Source: Parasitella parasitica (lineage: Eukaryota > Mucoromycota > Mucoromycetes > Mucorales > Mucoraceae). From it: DNA of 49,945 nt. The position numbers were made by a program, and so were the translations under genes. Numbering within the stretch: the first letter of the stretch is position 1; the number at the start of each line of letters is the position of its first letter. Shown here in pieces: positions 32,149 to 41,101 of the stretch. The stretch covers positions 1-49,945 of the forward strand of contig MU619238.1 in the NCBI GenBank assembly GCA_025201805.1. Reading direction: 5' to 3'. The notes under the pieces were generated by a model. It was not told where the DNA came from. It searched no databases and saw only the letters and a list, made by a program, of their open reading frames with translations.

Positions 32149-33140
32149 GACTTCAGCTGAAGGCTTTTGCGATATCCAATGTGTTCGTATACATGTTCAT
32201 AAGGTTGAGGGGGCTACTTTATTGTGGTCTTGCAACACCCAATGTGTTCATNNNNNNNNNNNNNNNNNNNNNNNNNNNNNNNNNNNNNNNNNNNNNNNNN
32301 NNNNNNNNNNNNNNNNNNNNNNNNNNNNNNNNNNNNNNNNNNNNNNNNNNNNNNNNNNNNNNNNNNNNNNNNNNNNNNNNNNNNNNNNNNNNNNNNNNNN
32401 NNNNNNNNNNNNNNNNNNNNNNNNNNNNNNNNNNNNNNNNNNNNNNNNNNNNNNNNNNNNNNNNNNNNNNNNNNNNNNNNNNNNNNNNNNNNNNNNNNNN
32501 NNNNNNNNNNNNNNNNNNNNNNNNNNNNNNNNNNNNNNNNNNNNNNNNNNNNNNNNNNNNNNNNNNNNNNNNNNNNNNNNNNNNNNNNNNNNNNNNNNNN
32601 NNNNNNNNNNNNNNNNNNNNNNNNNNNNNNNNNNNNNNNNNNNNNNNNNNNNNNNNNNNNNNNNNNNNNNNNNNNNNNNNNNNNNNNNNNNNNNNNNNNN
32701 NNNNNNNNNNNNNNNNNNNNNNNNNNNNNNNNNNNNNNNNNNNNNNNNNNNNNNNNNNNNNNNNNNNNNNNNNNNNNNNNNNNNNNNNNNNNNNNNNNNN
32801 NNNNNNNNNNNNNNNNNNNNNNNNNNNNNNNNNNNNNNNNNNNNNNNNNNNNNNNNNNNNNNNNNNNNNNNNNNNNNNNNNNNNNNNNNNNNNNNNNNNN
32901 NNNNNNNNNNNNNNNNNNNNNNNNNNNNNNNNNNNNNNNNNNNNNNNNNNNNNNNNNNNNNNNNNNNNNNNNNNNNNNNNNNNNNNNNNNNNNNNNNNNN
33001 NNNNNNNNNNNNNNNNACCCAATGTGTTCATAAACGCGGGCATAAGGTGGAATTGAGCTTTCTTTTGCTGTGATGGTGCTGTCTTTGCCAATTATTCTGG
33101 ACTTCAACTGACGGCTTTTGCGATATCCAATGGGTTTATG
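32149..33140 (+). repeat. tandem/direct repeat block interrupted by an assembly gap
   Basis: GGACTTCAGCTGAAGGCTTT-type sequence at 32149-32190 recurs as GGACTTCAACTGACGGCTTT at 33099-33140, both continuing TTGCGATATCCAATG. CCAATGTGTTC occurs at about 32175, 32239 and 33019, with CATAAGGT following in two of the copies. An identical 15-mer (ACCCAATGTGTTCAT) abuts the gap on both sides. A minisatellite-like array with units of unknown length is likely. Confidence 0.75.
32252..33016. other. 765-N assembly gap
   Basis: An unbroken run of N. It sits in repeated sequence, so its stated length is probably an estimate. Any open frame drawn through it is meaningless. Confidence 0.99.
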
Positions 33141-33325
33141 TATGTTTGTAGGTCCTCTATATATATATGTATTGACTCAATGCATTCAACCTTGAAAAAC
33201 TTTGTAATTCTGAGATTCGCAGTTTTTCGATTGCCCAGTTGCAACACATTTTATATGGAAGTCTCTCAAATGCATGGCCTCATAGCAAGCCCTTTTAATA
33301 TAAGATATAAGTTTACAAATAACAT

Positions 33326-34121
33326 CTAAGAAAGAGATTTGAGATACACCTCCATGTTGGGACGTTTCTCAATTGCATCAATAAATTTGGCGAGGTTAGG
33401 TGCAGTGCCTTTCAGCTTATCGCGAGCCCCACCATCGTCAATCATATGATAAACCAGAAAATCAGGATAAGTGATCTATATATGTATATATATATGTTAG
33501 CAATCTATTCAAATATTTGCCTTGTGTAGACTACTTTTTCACCAAGAAGATAAGGACCGTTGTAATTAGAGTAATACTTTTCAAATAGACTGATTTGTGC
33601 TGGAATTACATCCTTGGCGTAACTGGCTTGTTCCTCCTGGATGTGAAACGCAAAATGTGTTAATGGCTGTCATCTGTAATAGCTTTTCGATATACAGTAT
33701 GTACTAACTTCGGACCCAAAGAAAGCACTCTTCATTTGTCCAAACCAAATATCATTGAGTTCAGCAACAACATCCAAAAGCTGGTCTTCTTCAGGAGTCG
33801 ACCCATGATATTTGCCGCCCAACTTGATGGAAATATAGCGCATAATAGCGACAGTCTTGAAAAACCTTCGACCGCTAGTCTCAATGTAAGGAAGTGTACA
33901 AGAGTGAGCGCCATCTTGTTGAAGCCTTTCCTTGAGATCAAGCCATTCGGCACTTTGTATACGAACATATTCATGGTCTAATCCGGCATCTACAAGCATG
34001 AGTTTGACATTTTCCCCACGAGCACGGGTGACTATAAAAATGATTAGGACTATAAAATGACACAGACATCTCACTTACGTTTTGCACCAACAATAAAGTA
34101 ACATAAAGTGATTTTATCCAT
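33326..34121 (-). CDS. glutathione S-transferase A, sigma-like (tandem paralogue 1)
   Basis: Conjugates glutathione to electrophiles in the cytosol (family knowledge). Four exons, 34079-34121, 33709-34031, 33535-33636 and 33326-33475, give 205 aa. The thioredoxin-like N-terminal domain starts MDKITLCYF with the likely catalytic Tyr8. RGENVKLMLVDAG, the cis-Pro block CTLPYIETSG and the TVAIMRYISIKLGG helix follow. The all-helical C-terminal domain has YNGPYLLGEKITYPDFLVYH. Intron 1 (after codon 14, phase 1) is shared with paralogue B and absent in C. Donor GTTAGT of intron 2 is slightly off consensus. A minus-strand TATA (AGTATAAATTA, 34164-34174) lies about 45 bp upstream of the ATG. Confidence 0.93.
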
Positions 34122-34764
34122 TTTTGATATGTAATTGTAGCAACAGCGGTTCAAATAAGAGTATAATTTATACTAGTCTTGAGATGCGAAGGATTATCCC
34201 CAAAAAAAAACCAGAATCAACCCCACCAGATTGTTTGAAGATCTGATTGCTATTCTTTAGACACGTATGCGCATATTGGTTTGAATCGTTCATTGAAGGG
34301 AATTATAATCTTTCTTGAGGAAGTAGTCTGCTTGCTATGTTTGTCGACCTCTCGCAAAGAGTTCCAGATGCTATGCTAAGGATAAATATAATTCCAAGCA
34401 TTGAGCATGTAGCGCTTAAATGTATACAGATATCTTATCAAAAAATAGACTATGACAGAATTGCTATATATATTAAAACGATCTTGAGTCAAACCAGGCT
34501 TTTCTGATGCATATGCCAACTTTTTTTATAGCTGGATATCATTATGCTTTTTAAAAGCTTGAAAAAGCCTGTTAACTGGTCGAGGAATATCATATGCGCG
34601 TTTTAATCTCAAAACTATCTGCTTAAATGTCAAGATTTACTAGTGGGTATTTTTTTCAATGCAAATAGGCATAAATGCACTATGTCTATTCAATAAATAA
34701 ATAATTCCCCATCACTGTCAGCATAACATATATAAAATGGTCTTTATTGATGATAAATATATAT
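34122..34764. other. spacer between GST A and GST B
   Basis: Contains the GST A promoter (TATA at 34164-34174) and the GST B 3' region. No gene, and no obvious similarity to the spacer between B and C. Confidence 0.55.
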
Positions 34765-35557
34765 CTAAGAAAGAGACTTGAGGTATTGTGTTATGTTGGG
34801 GCGTTTCTCAAAGGCATCAATAAACTTGACAAGATTAGGTGCAACACCTTCCAGCTTGTCGCGAGCCCCACCATCATCAATCATATGGTAAACCAAAAAA
34901 TCAGGGTAAGTGAGCTGCATGTAGTGGTTAGTAAACCATCCATATGATTTTTTTCTACAATTTACCTTTTCACCAAGGAGATAGGGGCCTTCACGATCAG
35001 CGTAATACTTTTCAAACATGTCAATTTGTGCTGGAAGCGTATTATTGGCATAATTGGCTTTTACTTCCTACATATTATGCGAAGGTGTTAAAAGGCATTA
35101 TTATGGATAACTTTGTGAGATATAGTCCAACTTACGTCAGATCCCGCGAAGGAGTTCTTCAAGTGATCAAACCAAACATCACTGACCTCAGCAACAACGT
35201 CCAAAAGCTGATTGTCTTCAGGAGTTGATCCATGATATTTGCCCTCTAGTCGCGTGGAGAGGTAACGCATGATAGGGACCGTCTTGAAGAAGCATTGGCC
35301 ATTGGTTTCAATGTAAGGAAGCGTGCAAGAATGGGCGCCTTTTTCTTTTTTAAGAGTCTCCTTTAATGCTGGCCATTCAGGTCTTTCTACACGAACATAT
35401 TCGTGATCTAATCCAGCATCTACAAGCATGAGTTTGACATTTTCTCCACGAGCAAGTGTGACTAAAAAAAATAATCAGGATCATGGCAGCATCGCTTGCT
35501 ATGTGTTATGTTACCTTTTCCAGCAACGAGAAAGTAATATAAAGTGATTTTATCCAT
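34765..35557 (-). CDS. glutathione S-transferase B, sigma-like (tandem paralogue 2)
   Basis: Four exons, 35515-35557, 35136-35461, 34966-35067 and 34765-34914, give 206 aa with intron positions identical to paralogue A. It starts MDKITLYYFLVAGK, with Tyr at position 8. RGENVKLMLVDAGLDHEYVR, CTLPYIETNGQ, TVPIMRYLSTRLEG and GPYLLGEKLTYPDFLVYH match A closely. One extra residue lies in KKEKGAHS. The closest relative in the window is A: both end ...YLKSLS and share GGARDKL. A minus-strand TATA-like TAATATAAATTT lies at 35612-35623. Confidence 0.93.
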
Positions 35558-36091
35558 TTTTAAATATGTGGTTGCAGGAAGAGCTGTGTAATTACACGAT
35601 CTATTGAAGTTAAATTTATATTAGTTTGTGAACTGAGCGTATGAACTGGACATTAAAGGACTGTCTTGCCCCTGATCATTCGCTTATAAATTTATTTCAA
35701 TGACCCGCTTCCCCAAAAATTAATGTGACCCCACGAGAGTACTCAGCGTATTTTCGGTTTACTTGATAATCCGTATAAATTATTGTTAAAAAAAACGGAT
35801 TTGAATAGGGAAGGGAGAGTGCATCTCGAAGAAATGATATATATTCATAGCATTTCGGTCGACTTTTTACCGATACTTCGGATAAATACAATGAAGGCGC
35901 AGCAGATCATGCAACGCTCGAAAACGCGCAGACTACATAAATAAATAGACTATCAGTAGTAGTGCATTACTTGTATCGTAACAAAACATGCATTCAAAAA
36001 AATTTAAAAAAAAGAGCTGTTTTGCCATACGACGCTATGTACTGCTCCGCCAAAACTTATCTTTATCTATACGATACACGTATCTATCTAT
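35558..36091. other. spacer between GST B and GST C
   Basis: Holds the GST B promoter. No gene is seen; frames at 35697-35891 and 35962-36153 have no protein character. Confidence 0.55.
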
Positions 36092-36818
36092 TTAAGCAGA
36101 AAGATGCTTCAAGTATTTTATCATGTTGGGACGTTGCTCAAAAGCATCGATAAATTTGATAAGATTGGATGTCAATTTCTCGCGAAGCGTATTATCATCA
36201 ATCATGTGATAAATCAGAAAGTCAGGATAAGTAAGCTACACATGCATTGTAAGGAAATTGTCTTAGCGACTCAATTGGGTGACATAAATAATACCTTTTC
36301 GCCAAGAAGGTAAGGACCTTTGCGATCAGAATAGAACTTTTCAAATATGTCGATCTGTGCTGGAATCGTTTTATTGGTATACTCCTCTTTTAGTTCCTGC
36401 GCAGATTACGATCGTGTTAGTAGCTGGTGTCCATAAACATATTCATACGAACCTCAGAGCCATAAAATGCCCTCTTCATTTGCTCAAACCAAGTGTCATT
36501 GAGCTCAGCAACTACATCTAAAAGTTGATCTTCTTCAGGAGTTGCTCCATGATATATGCCACCCATTTTAGTGGAAACGTAGCGCATGATAGGAACACTC
36601 TTGAAAAATTTTTGACCTGCTATTTCAATGTAAGGAAGCGTACTAGAGTGAGCCCCTTCTTGTTGAAGTTGTTTCTTGAATGGAGGCCATTCGTCTCTTC
36701 GTATACGACCATAGTCATGGTCCAAACCAGCATCTACAAGCATGAGCTTAACATTTTCTCCACGACCAAATGTGGAGCTGGTTTCGAGCATAAAGTAGCA
36801 TAAAGTTATACGATCCAT
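36092..36818 (-). CDS. glutathione S-transferase C, sigma-like, lacking intron 1 (tandem paralogue 3)
   Basis: Three exons, 36453-36818, 36295-36396 and 36092-36235, give 203 aa. The N-terminal exon encodes the same 122 codons that A needs two exons for, so the first intron is missing precisely and frame and length are kept. Features: MDRITLCYFMLETSS with Tyr8, RGENVKLMLVDAGLDHDYGR, TLPYIEIAGQ, SVPIMRYVSTKMGG, KGPYLLGEKLTYPDFLIYH. The linker after HMIDD is three codons shorter than in A and B (DNTLREKLTSNLIKF), and there is one extra C-terminal Ala. I chose ATG 36818 by alignment with A and B; an in-frame ATG 9 nt upstream (MSQ) is the alternative. A TATA-like ATATAAAAT lies at 36881-36892. 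Confidence 0.92.
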
Positions 36819-37419
36819 CTGTGACATGAACTAGCAGTATGTCGTCCTAAAAGAACACGGGCTACGACTACCGAAGTACAATTTTATATGAGTTACTAGC
36901 ATGCAAGGACTGGTTTACCTCTGATTTCACGCTCATGCATCACTGTCTCACCAAACTGTTGCGGGTACGGTAAATATCTTCTGCTAATACCATGTGGAAG
37001 CTTTCGAATAATACGGGCATCTCCTTCAAATTGCTATGAAAATCTTAACGTAACATGTTGTTTGAGTCTCATCACAACATTGCTAGTAAACTAGCTTAAA
37101 ACGTAACGTCGAATATCTACTACAGAGAAGATAACAGCTTATCCAGAGCACGTAGACGTTTAGCAAAATTGACCAAGTAGCTCTGTTTTCATCTTTTACG
37201 ATCAATACATTTGAATTTTGCACGCTGCAACCTAATTCACGCAAAAAGATACATGCGTATTGAGTAATTGTCAGTGCGAGCTCGTTTATATGAAACTGTC
37301 AAGTGGTTTATCATGGTAGCCTCCAGCAGTGAAAACGGCTCGTTAGAACTCAGAACAAATAGATAGCATTGTTCCAAAAGTTTTTACATTGCTCTTTTTC
37401 AATTAAAAAGTACAAAAAT
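36819..37419. other. divergent intergenic region, GST C and LIM gene
   Basis: Serves as promoter region for the two divergent genes. A short pyrimidine tract (GCTCTTTTTC) precedes the LIM start. Nothing else is recognised. Confidence 0.5.
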
Positions 37420-38391
37420 ATGCCACCTCGATTTGGAGGAGCACCTAAATGTCCACGCTGTGAGAAATGTAAGTTGATTTCATAATGAAATTTGTATGGA
37501 ATTGACCGATTTATTTTTTCTCTCTTCTTCTATATAGCTGTTTATATGGCGGAACAGGTAGCGTTAAACATATTGATAAACAATATCAATATACTAAAAA
37601 TAGCATAGGTTCTTGGCCCAGGAGGACAGTGGCATAACTACTGTTTGACTTGCAAGGTAATAAAGCCCTATTTTGCATGAATTTAGCTGACTAAAAAGCG
37701 CCAAACAGGAATGCAACAAAAGGCTCGATTCGACAACGTTGACAGAAAAGGATAATGAGGTAAGGATGACCTGAGAAAACACCAAGCATGATGAATTAAT
37801 ATGCAAATAATAAAAGGCCTATTGTAGAATCCGCTGTAGCCGTAAATGGGGACCTAAAGGTTATGGATTTGGTAACGTATTGTTTTTTTATGGTAAAATG
37901 TGTGTGCACATGCGTGTATTAATGCGTTTCACTATTCAAGCTGGAGGTGCTGCATTCTTGAGCACAGAGAACAAGATGCCTAGTGAAATCCTGTGAAACT
38001 GATACTTTTAGGACAGTAGCAGCAGCAGCACCCACTTTGCCTGCTCGCGCAACACCACCATTGCCTTCTAGACCAACAAACAATGACAACCAGGTCATAG
38101 TACATCAGAAATCATACAAGCTATGTACCTCGTAAATTTGGTTTTCAAGCACAACAAGATATCTGCACTGGATGTGGTAAGATCGTTTACGCAGCTGAAC
38201 TTGCGTTGGGAGCGGGCAACAAATATCACAAAATGTGCTTGAAATGTTGTCAGTGCGGTAAAAGGCTAGATTCTACTAATATGGTAGATCGTGATTTCGA
38301 TCTTTATTGTCGAGGGTGTTATTCCAAGTCTTTTGATCCCAAGGGATATGGTTACAATAATTTACTAACACCTGAAGGGGCTACCCGTTGA
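37420..38391 (+). CDS. two-LIM-domain CRP/CSRP-type zinc protein
   Basis: A small protein with two zinc-binding LIM domains, of the kind that binds actin or partner proteins. Model: exons 37420-37468, 37538-37557, 37609-37656, 37709-37759, 37817-37871, 37941-37992 and 38109-38391, giving 185 aa. LIM1 is CPRCEKSVYMAEQ...WHNYCLTCKEC...AYCRIRC; its last pair is CX3C instead of the usual CX2C. It is followed by WGPKGYGF and GGAAFLSTEN. LIM2 (CTGCGK...YHKMCLKCCQC...YCRGC, then DPKGYGY) is regular. The last intron (37993-38108, 116 nt, donor GTGAAA) is doubtful, since it is longer than its neighbours and part reads as an Ala/Pro-rich linker (TVAAAAPTLPARATPPLPSR). Without it the gene needs two frame changes. 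Confidence 0.82.
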
Positions 38392-38511
38392 ATAAATCTA
38401 TATCATCTTGACGCAATCATGTATGGTGCATCACCTTGCCTTATTTGGACTATGACGATCCAAATGAACATTCAATGATGCAACGATTTGCAAATACTGT
38501 TAATTTTCAAG

Positions 38512-38520
38512 TATATAAAA
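38512..38520 (+). promoter_or_regulatory. TATA box of the CsbD-like gene
   Basis: TATATAAAA, about 70 bp before the ATG at 38591, with an A-rich leader (TAAGAAAATAAACTAAA) right before the start, as in strongly inducible small stress genes. Confidence 0.6.
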
Positions 38521-38590
38521 AGAGCAATGATTGTCAACTACGAATCAGTTAGTTTACAATATCTGAATATAACTAAGAAAATAAACTAAA

Positions 38591-38884
38591 ATGGATTTCT
38601 CAAAAACTGAATCAAAGAAGGACCGCGCTGTTGGCAACGTCAAGGACAATTTTGGAGGCGCCGTTGGTAATGATTCTCTCCAAGCAGAGGGTAAGGCACA
38701 AAACAGCTCTGGTCAGGCTCAAGGAGTTCTTGCCACTGCTCAAGATTATGTAGCTGGTGCTGCTGATCAAATCTCGGGCGTCGTGAAGGGTGCTACCAAC
38801 TCACTTACTGGTAACAACTCTGGAGAAGCTGGAAACAAGGTACAAGAGAAGAAGGGTGAGGCTCAAAAGAACTGGAACTCTTAA
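38591..38884 (+). CDS. CsbD-like small stress-response protein
   Basis: A 97-aa intronless gene. The protein is very hydrophilic, rich in Gly, Ala, Asn, Gln and Lys and free of Cys, as in CsbD-family general-stress proteins. The CsbD core KDRAVGNVKDNFGGAVGNDS (residues about 10-29) is followed by LQAEGKAQNSSGQAQG, a degenerate second unit around DYVAGAADQISGVVKGATNS, and a lysine-rich end (VQEKKGEAQKNW). Biochemical role unknown for the family. A C11 run lies just after the stop. A strong TATA box and A-rich leader suggest high or stress-induced expression. Confidence 0.88.
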   Translation: MDFSKTESKKDRAVGNVKDNFGGAVGNDSLQAEGKAQNSSGQAQGVLATAQDYVAGAADQISGVVKGATNSLTGNNSGEAGNKVQEKKGEAQKNWNS

Positions 38885-39028
38885 ACTGTATCCCCCCCCC
38901 CATTACTACTTTTATCAAACTAAATCGATCCCCTTTCATATATTAAATAAATGAATACACCATTTGTCAATCTCTAAATACGCAACTACTGTATATAAAG
39001 AGGTTTATTTACATCTACTTTGATATTT

Positions 39029-40750
39029 TCAAGATATACCAAGTGTTCTTTTACTAAACTCGTATACGGCATAGCTAATACTAACAGAAGGCACGACCTT
39101 GAATAGCGTTGGCCCTAAACCTTTGTAAAATCCTCTCACACCATCAGCATGGAGCGTCTTTTTGGCGGCATCCCAAGCAGAGGTGTATCTATGTGGATGT
39201 GCAAGTGTCCCTTGAGCTTGCAGTCTATCAAGACGTTGGATTAGTCTGTGTATTTCTCTTGATGATGTCAATAGATGAAAAATATACCTTGTTCTAATCA
39301 TGTTTAAAGGATACACACTGCTGGCGCCAATTGATCCACTCACCATTCCACAGGCCCATAAGATCAAGACATTGGGCTGTTTACTTTTACCGTGCTCGTC
39401 CTTTTGTGCATTTATATATTGCAGATATGTCACTTTGAGCGTTTCATAGATACCCATATCTAATGCTTGGTATGGAAATACACCCATTAAACTCACAGTT
39501 AGCCCAGGCCAGAACCCTTTCAATCCGCCTGTTCTGTACATTGATTTAGCTGTATTGAATATCAAGTTCTTTTGTCTCGCCTTGAAGACGTCGCGTTTCT
39601 TTTCTCCGGTGGCTTCGATGATCATGGAAGACATGATGCGAGTCTTTAGGGTCTCGACGGGATAAATACAAAATTGGGCACAGAGACCAGCTATACCACC
39701 AGCGACAAACCTCGCACTCACAGGTATACCATTCTTATCTTTTGAATCCGTTAGTTCTGCTCTCAAATACATAAAATTTGATGGCTGACTCAGGCACAAT
39801 CTTTATGACATTGAGGCCATTACCAACAAAGAACGCTCTGAATCCGCCTTGGTGGTAAATGTTCTTCATTCCCGTTAGAAGAGCTGATTGCGAGTTTTTG
39901 GCATTCGCCGTTGATGTGATGGCTTGTTGATGCATTTTCGTGTATGATGTTTGGGTAATGAGGTATATTTTGAGTCTATCAAACGGAGCTGTACATGTTC
40001 TGGACACAGCACCTGCCATACCACCTGCAGCTAAATATTTATATGCGTTATGTGCTGTTTCGTCTGTGTGAGGAATCACAACTTCGGCATCGTGAGTAAG
40101 CTGGGTAGAGGATTGATAATATTGATAGATTTCTAGTATTGTAGTTTCACGTGGAAGTAGCTGAGGAGAGAAACTGGGTTAGAAGCATTTACGTACATCC
40201 GCTTCAATTATACTTTACTAATAGGAAATCCCGCCAATCCTGAAAATCTATGTAGCCATTACCCTCTACACGACGACAACAATAAAAGTCAGCATGAAGT
40301 ACCATCATCCCTCCCCCCCCCCCCACTTTACACATTACCAATGTCAATGACATGCATGAAATTCTCGATATCTTCATCTGTGACATGAATACCCGCATCT
40401 TTCAAAGCACATTCAAGATCTTTGGCATGTATTCTGAAATCCCCTGATTTGTTGATTTCAGAGAACAACTGCCAAAGGTCCTTTTCTTTATCCAAAACAT
40501 AGGTTCTAAACTCGTGGTAATCTATAATTCCATCTTGCGCTGTATCACATTTCGCTAGTAGATCAGTAACGTAACGCGTGTGTGCTGGCAAATGTGTTAA
40601 TTTGAGAAAGCCTCCGAGAATTGCTTCAGAATCCAGATACCCTCGTCCTTTAGAATCCAGTGATTCGAATAGACTCTTTATCCTTGCTTCTCGTTCGCCA
40701 GCTTTTTCGTCGAAATAAGGATGTGGTGACCCAGGTATCGACGAACTCAT
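39029..40750 (-). CDS. SAL1: Ca-dependent mitochondrial carrier (SCaMC/Sal1 ATP-Mg/Pi type), with a one-base frame break
   Basis: Exchanges ATP-Mg for phosphate across the inner mitochondrial membrane under Ca control (family knowledge). Exons on the minus strand: 40339-40750, 40219-40265, 39288-40160 and 39029-39224. The N-terminal half has EF-hand loops DSKGRGYLDSEA, DTAQDGIIDYHE, a degenerate third (NKSGDFRIHAKD) and DIEGNGYIDFQD. Three carrier repeats follow: APFDRLK, YPVETLKTR and YPLNMIRTR, the last with the Asn usual in this subfamily. Exon 3 is not one frame: IVPESAIKFYVFE is followed one base out of phase by AELTDSKDKNGIPVSARFVAGG (break at about 39745-39765). Removing one base makes all four exons close at 508 aa. 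An assembly indel or a recent mutation are equally possible. Intron 1 carries a 13-C run (13 G on the coding strand). Confidence 0.9.
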
Positions 40751-41101
40751 AACTATAAACAGACCTTAATATTTTCCCTTTTTGTACAATAAAAACGAAA
40801 CCCTACCATTGATTATCTTTTTGCTGTGTAAAAAATTGTGATACTGTTTTATAATCCAAAAGAAAAAGAAAAAGGAAATAAACGAGCGTTTGTTGTCTAT
40901 AGTTGGCCCTGGTTTTTTTTCTATGATATAACAAAATTGCTGATCTTTGAAAAACAAAAACAAAAAAAAAGGTGTGGGGAAGATGAACGAGATTTTTTTG
41001 TAGGTTGATCTCGTCCTATAAACACCCAGTGCTCTCCCCTGTTGGACAAAGTGGCATAGTATGTGCTAAAATGCTATCATAACCAAATATACGTGATTTT
41101 A
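40751..41101. other. intergenic, promoter of the carrier gene and 3' side of the exporter gene
   Basis: A-rich tracts and no gene. CTATAAACACCC at 41017-41028 is a possible minor signal only. Confidence 0.5.

Noticed and set aside
32144-33107. Several 270-309-codon open frames on both strands
   Set aside because: They run through 765 N; there is no sequence behind them.
33326-36818. Reading the GST array as recent identical duplicates or an assembly artefact
   Set aside because: The three copies differ in many codons, in a linker deletion and in intron content, and the spacers are unrelated; they are genuine diverged paralogues.
37993-38108. Two tiny introns of 19 and 15 nt in the LIM gene
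   Set aside because: They are below any known spliceosomal size and far below the 45-70 nt seen elsewhere in the window.
39735-39766. A 32-nt intron (GTATTT...CTAAC...AAAAG) to explain the carrier frame break
   Set aside because: It is too short, and the exon phases do not match after removal (phase 0 joined to phase 1).
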